Shown: in pieces, positions 61,291 through 64,000 of the stretch | How the letters are laid out: each line of letters starts with the position of its first letter | Position numbering within the stretch: the stretch's first letter is position 1 | Made by a program: the position numbers and the translations under genes | The notes under the pieces: model-generated | Told to the model about the DNA's origin: nothing | Seen by the model: only the letters and a program-made list of their open reading frames with translations | Database searches by the model: none | Source of the DNA: Parvularcula sp. IMCC14364 | Lineage (GTDB): Bacteria; Pseudomonadota; Alphaproteobacteria; Caulobacterales; Parvularculaceae | Assembly: GCF_030758415.1 (NCBI RefSeq) | Contig: NZ_CP132334.1 | Span: 868,001 to 932,000, forward strand | Direction of reading: 5' to 3' | Length of the DNA: 64,000 nt

Positions 61291-62085
61291 ATGATTGAGC
61301 TAACCCCGCATATCATCCTCCTGGCTTTGTTAAGCGGAGCAATTGTCGGCCTGTTCCTCGGGACGTTTGGCGGTGGCGGCTCTGTGCTGGCAGCACCCTT
61401 GCTGCTTTATGTTGTTGGCGTTGACGACCCCCACATCGCGATCGGAACATCCGCCGCCGCAGTCGCTGCGATCGCGCTGGTGAGCCTGTTTGGGCATTGG
61501 CGCGGCGGCCGCGTGAAATGGCCCTGCGCCATTGTCTTTGCGATGTCAGGCCTGATTGGGTCAATCCTGGGATCGAGCCTGGCAAAGGTCACGCAAGGGG
61601 ATTGGTTGCTGTTGGGTTTCGCGATGGCAATGGCGATGATTGCTCTGTCAATGTTTCGCAGGCCGAAAACTGCAGGCGACCCGGATGTGACCCTGACCCC
61701 CGCAATGGTTTTGCAACTCGCGCCTATTGGGCTCGTTGTCGGAACGGCAGCAGGATTTTTCGGGATCGGTGGCGGGTTCTTGATCGTTCCGGGTTTGATG
61801 TTGGCGGTCGGCATGACGATGACGAACGCCACCGCCTCATCGCTCGTCTCGGTGGCGCTGTTTGGCGCCGCCACTTCAGCCAATTATGCCATATCGGGCA
61901 TGGTAGACGGTCGGCTCGTTTTGTTTTTGTTGGGCGGAGGCGCCTTTGGCGGCATGTTGGGTATCTTCCTATCCAAGTGGCTCGCAAGTCGGCTGAAGAT
62001 CGCCAGAACGGCTTTTGCATTGATGATATTGGTCGTCGCGGTTTTTGTCGCCATGCAAGCTGGGCAATCTGTTTTATCGGCTTGA
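61291..62085 (+). CDS. TauE/SafE-family anion exporter
   Basis: A 264-residue protein with eight TM segments and the family pattern in two halves: FLGTFGGGGSVLAAPLLLYV and GFFGIGGGFLIVPGLMLAVG. It follows the rhodanese gene by eight bases. Together with the MBL protein it probably exports sulfite or a related sulfur anion. Confidence 0.9.
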   Translation: MIELTPHIILLALLSGAIVGLFLGTFGGGGSVLAAPLLLYVVGVDDPHIAIGTSAAAVAAIALVSLFGHWRGGRVKWPCAIVFAMSGLIGSILGSSLAKVTQGDWLLLGFAMAMAMIALSMFRRPKTAGDPDVTLTPAMVLQLAPIGLVVGTAAGFFGIGGGFLIVPGLMLAVGMTMTNATASSLVSVALFGAATSANYAISGMVDGRLVLFLLGGGAFGGMLGIFLSKWLASRLKIARTAFALMILVVAVFVAMQAGQSVLSA

Positions 62086-62113
62086 GCGCAGCAATCTTGG
62101 CGCAGGAGATCAA

Positions 62114-62731
62114 TTGGAACTGTTTTTAAATGTCGATTGGCCGACATTCTTATTGGCAATGCTGTTGATTGAGCTCACGCCCGGTCCAAATATGGGGTGG
62201 CTTACTTTGCTCTCGGCGCGGCACGGCGCGCGGGTCGGTTTGACCGCTGTTCTCGGGATCGCGTTAGGACTGGCGGTGCAGGTACTTGTCGCCGCAACCG
62301 GCCTTTCAGCTGTGATGGCGGGTTACCCGATCTTGTACGAGACCCTGCGTTGGGGCGGTGTGCTCTTTATGATCTGGCTCGCCTGGCAAGCCTTCGCGGA
62401 AAATGGCTCGGCCACGCCAGCGACCGGGCTGCAGGAAAAAGGGTTCCGCCGCGGGTTCATAGCGAACCTCTTGAATCCCAAAGCGCTGGTCTTCTATGCC
62501 GTTGTGATCGGACAATTCACAGACCCGACCCTTGGTTCAATCTGGTGGCAAATCCTGACCCTGGGTGCCCTTCACATTGGCATTGCCACTTTGGTTCACT
62601 TGGCCCTCGTCTTTATGGGAACCCGCATTGGGGACGGCATCGAGACCTGGCGAACATCATTTACGGCGCGGGTGTTCTTCTCGGTCAGCCTCTTCGCCGT
62701 TGCGATCTGGATCGCTATCTCAACCAGCTAA
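62114..62731 (+). CDS. LysE-family exporter
   Basis: A 205-residue protein with five or six TM segments (VDWPTFLLAMLLIELTPGPN, then GFIANLLNPKALVFYAVVIG). TTG 62114 is preceded by CAGGAGATCAA; a longer frame back to 62045 overlaps the previous gene and is less likely. It may export amino acids or thiol compounds such as cysteine derivatives, a fit with the cassette, but this is inferred. Confidence 0.84.
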   Translation: MELFLNVDWPTFLLAMLLIELTPGPNMGWLTLLSARHGARVGLTAVLGIALGLAVQVLVAATGLSAVMAGYPILYETLRWGGVLFMIWLAWQAFAENGSATPATGLQEKGFRRGFIANLLNPKALVFYAVVIGQFTDPTLGSIWWQILTLGALHIGIATLVHLALVFMGTRIGDGIETWRTSFTARVFFSVSLFAVAIWIAISTS

Positions 62732-62749
62732 GCACCCGGGCCTGAGGCG

Positions 62750-62992
62750 CTACAAAACAAATCTCAATACGAGATAAGGGACGAGCCCGAATGTCAGAAT
62801 CAGGACCTTGTAAAAGGCAAAGAACTGGAAGTAGAGACGAGGCAATTCGATTTCCGGGACGCGCATCGTCGCGTTGTGGATACTCACAACGAAGTCGCGC
62901 ATCACCAGCATGGCGAGCCATGACACGAGAAGCAGCGCGTAATTGATGAGGGTGAACCAGGCAAAAAATTTAGTCAGCAATTCCAGGGTCAT
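62750..62992 (-). CDS. DUF6868-like small membrane protein
   Basis: An 80-residue protein with two TM segments (residues about 10-35 and 57-78) and the central pattern RDFVVSIHNATMRV. ATG 62992 follows AGGAG. It is not part of the sulfur operon, being on the other strand; such genes are often conserved in marine bacteria. The gap 62993-63225 shows nothing else. Confidence 0.65.
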   Translation of the reverse strand: MTLELLTKFFAWFTLINYALLLVSWLAMLVMRDFVVSIHNATMRVPEIELPRLYFQFFAFYKVLILTFGLVPYLVLRFVL

Positions 62993-63225
62993 GACGCGCT
63001 CCTTTGAAACGAGTTTGCCAACAAACTGCGCTATTCATCTCGGACACAAAATAGGCAGGTCCCCTTATGTCCGGTTTTAGGAACTTCCTGACGGGCGGCC
63101 AATGTCCACTTCCGGGATGAACCTGCCGTTTGACCCAGGACGATCGATGTCTCTTTGGAGCCAATCGGGCTCTCAAGTACCTAGATTCCGATGTCTGCTT
63201 ATGTGAAAAAACAAACACCGACTAG

Positions 63226-64000
63226 TTACGAATGGGCGTTTATCAAAATGTCATCGACCGCTGCGGCAACTTTACTCTTTACCCGCCTGTATTCGGCTCG
63301 ATCGTAATGCTTCCGAGCAACCGAAGCGTTCTGCCCGTGGTTGTGCCAGATATCTATCCATTCCTCCCGCAGGTCATCTTCGTGATCCAGCAGATGCGAT
63401 TTCATTGTTCTGCGCAAGTCGCGCGGTTGAAATCTTTCAAATTCTGTTTCATCGCAGAACTTGCGAACTGCCTTCGCCACGGCGTTGGGCGTGACCGGTT
63501 CGAGCGGCTCAGTAGTATGCTGAAACAAATATTCAGAATCTGGATGTGACGAGGCTTTGGCTTCTTTCAGTATCGAAATTGCGTGAGCGGTCAGCGGTAG
63601 ATCGTGAGTAGTATCGTTTTTTGTTTTAGGAATGCGCAACAAGGGTGTTGTCCGCTTTTCATGCCACCAATCTTTCTTGCTGTTGATGACTTCCGTGACA
63701 CGGATACCGCCCATCGCGATTATCATTCTCGCCGCCGCGACAATGGCGGGAGAGGCATAACCTGGAAACTCATCCCAGAATATTTTGACTTCTTCCAGAG
63801 ACAGTTTTCGGTCCCTGGCGTTTGAACTGACACGGCCGCCGACTGCCGTCACCGGATTGCCTTCGATACCGAAGAGCGTGCCTTCTATTTCTTTCGTCGG
63901 GTCATTGTCTGCAGCGATGCCGCGACCGAATGCCGCAGACAGGTAAGCGCGTGGATGAGTTGTTTTGACTCCCCGTTTATGAATCTCCCGCAGCCATGCG
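63226..64000 (-). CDS. Tyrosine recombinase/integrase (partial, 5' end outside the window)
   Basis: The minus-strand frame is open to the right edge, beginning inside AWLREIHKRGVKTTHPRAYL. It is a phage-type integrase: GGIRVTEVINSK holds the first catalytic Arg, FQPRDLRRTMKSHLLD the second Arg (the usual His is Arg here), IWHNHGQNASVARKHYDR gives the later His and the nucleophilic Tyr. DNA binding parts are upstream and not visible. It would recombine the element at its tRNA target, consistent with the two tRNA halves near 8 kb. Confidence 0.87.
   Translation of the reverse strand, partial: AWLREIHKRGVKTTHPRAYLSAAFGRGIAADNDPTKEIEGTLFGIEGNPVTAVGGRVSSNARDRKLSLEEVKIFWDEFPGYASPAIVAAARMIIAMGGIRVTEVINSKKDWWHEKRTTPLLRIPKTKNDTTHDLPLTAHAISILKEAKASSHPDSEYLFQHTTEPLEPVTPNAVAKAVRKFCDETEFERFQPRDLRRTMKSHLLDHEDDLREEWIDIWHNHGQNASVARKHYDRAEYRRVKSKVAAAVDDILINAHS

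Noticed and set aside
1-64000. CRISPR arrays, rRNA genes and complete tRNA genes
   Set aside because: I found no regularly spaced repeats with unique spacers, no rRNA sequence and only two half tRNAs.

Overview
The window looks like a horizontally assembled stretch of an alphaproteobacterial genome, probably marine or aquatic. I infer this from the gene families, moderate GC content and a Tn4371-like trb conjugation module; the genus cannot be read from the sequence. No rRNA gene, complete tRNA gene or CRISPR array is present. Much of the DNA between operons is insertion-sequence (IS) debris.

Layout. (1) 1-6.2 kb is a possible defence or conflict cluster. A minus-strand gene runs off the left edge without a stop codon. 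It encodes a secreted protein with a caspase-like domain whose catalytic Cys is replaced by Pro, then an SH3-like region, a GH19 chitinase/lysozyme domain and a peptidoglycan-binding motif. Divergent from it is a TIR-domain gene overlapping a polytopic membrane protein gene. Next is a membrane protein gene split by an amber codon and by an IS5 insertion whose empty site can be rebuilt. (2) 6.2-9.2 kb holds nested IS3 and IS110 pieces, two tRNA 3' halves that look like attR scars, and repeat clusters. (3) 9.25-21.2 kb is a copper island: a Cus-type RND pump, CusF, CopC, CopD, a CsoR repressor and accessory genes, with three G/C-tract palindromes that probably form one CsoR regulon. (4) 21.3-23.5 kb is a MerR/MerT mercury-type locus. 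(5) 23.7-32.5 kb is a Czc-type RND pump, a ZntR/CadR-like regulator and a short cation-efflux operon, each promoter showing a 19-bp spacer and dyad. (6) 32.7-40.8 kb contains a lipoprotein gene cut by a second IS3 copy, an IS66 remnant, a flippase with two GNAT-type acyltransferases and a JmjC/cupin protein, then another IS scar.

(7) 40.5-57.5 kb is the conjugation module: ParB remnant, DUF736, XRE regulator, AlpA-like protein, TraF peptidase, VirD2-type relaxase, TraG/VirD4, TrbBCDEJLFGI, DUF2274, a second DUF736 and a second AlpA-like protein. The order matches Tn4371-family integrative conjugative elements. (8) 57.5-59.4 kb is a HipB/HipA pair behind strong palindromes. (9) 59.5-62.7 kb is a sulfide-response cassette: persulfide-dioxygenase-like enzyme, SqrR/BigR-like repressor, rhodanese and TauE/SafE exporter. 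(10) 63.2-64 kb is a tyrosine recombinase running off the right edge.

Working together, the metal pumps, periplasmic chaperones and their regulators make a self-contained Cu/Ag, Hg and Zn/Cd/Co resistance package. The Trb system could move it. The att scars at 8.0-8.4 kb and the integrase at the far right are compatible with one large element, or a stack of elements, covering most of the window.
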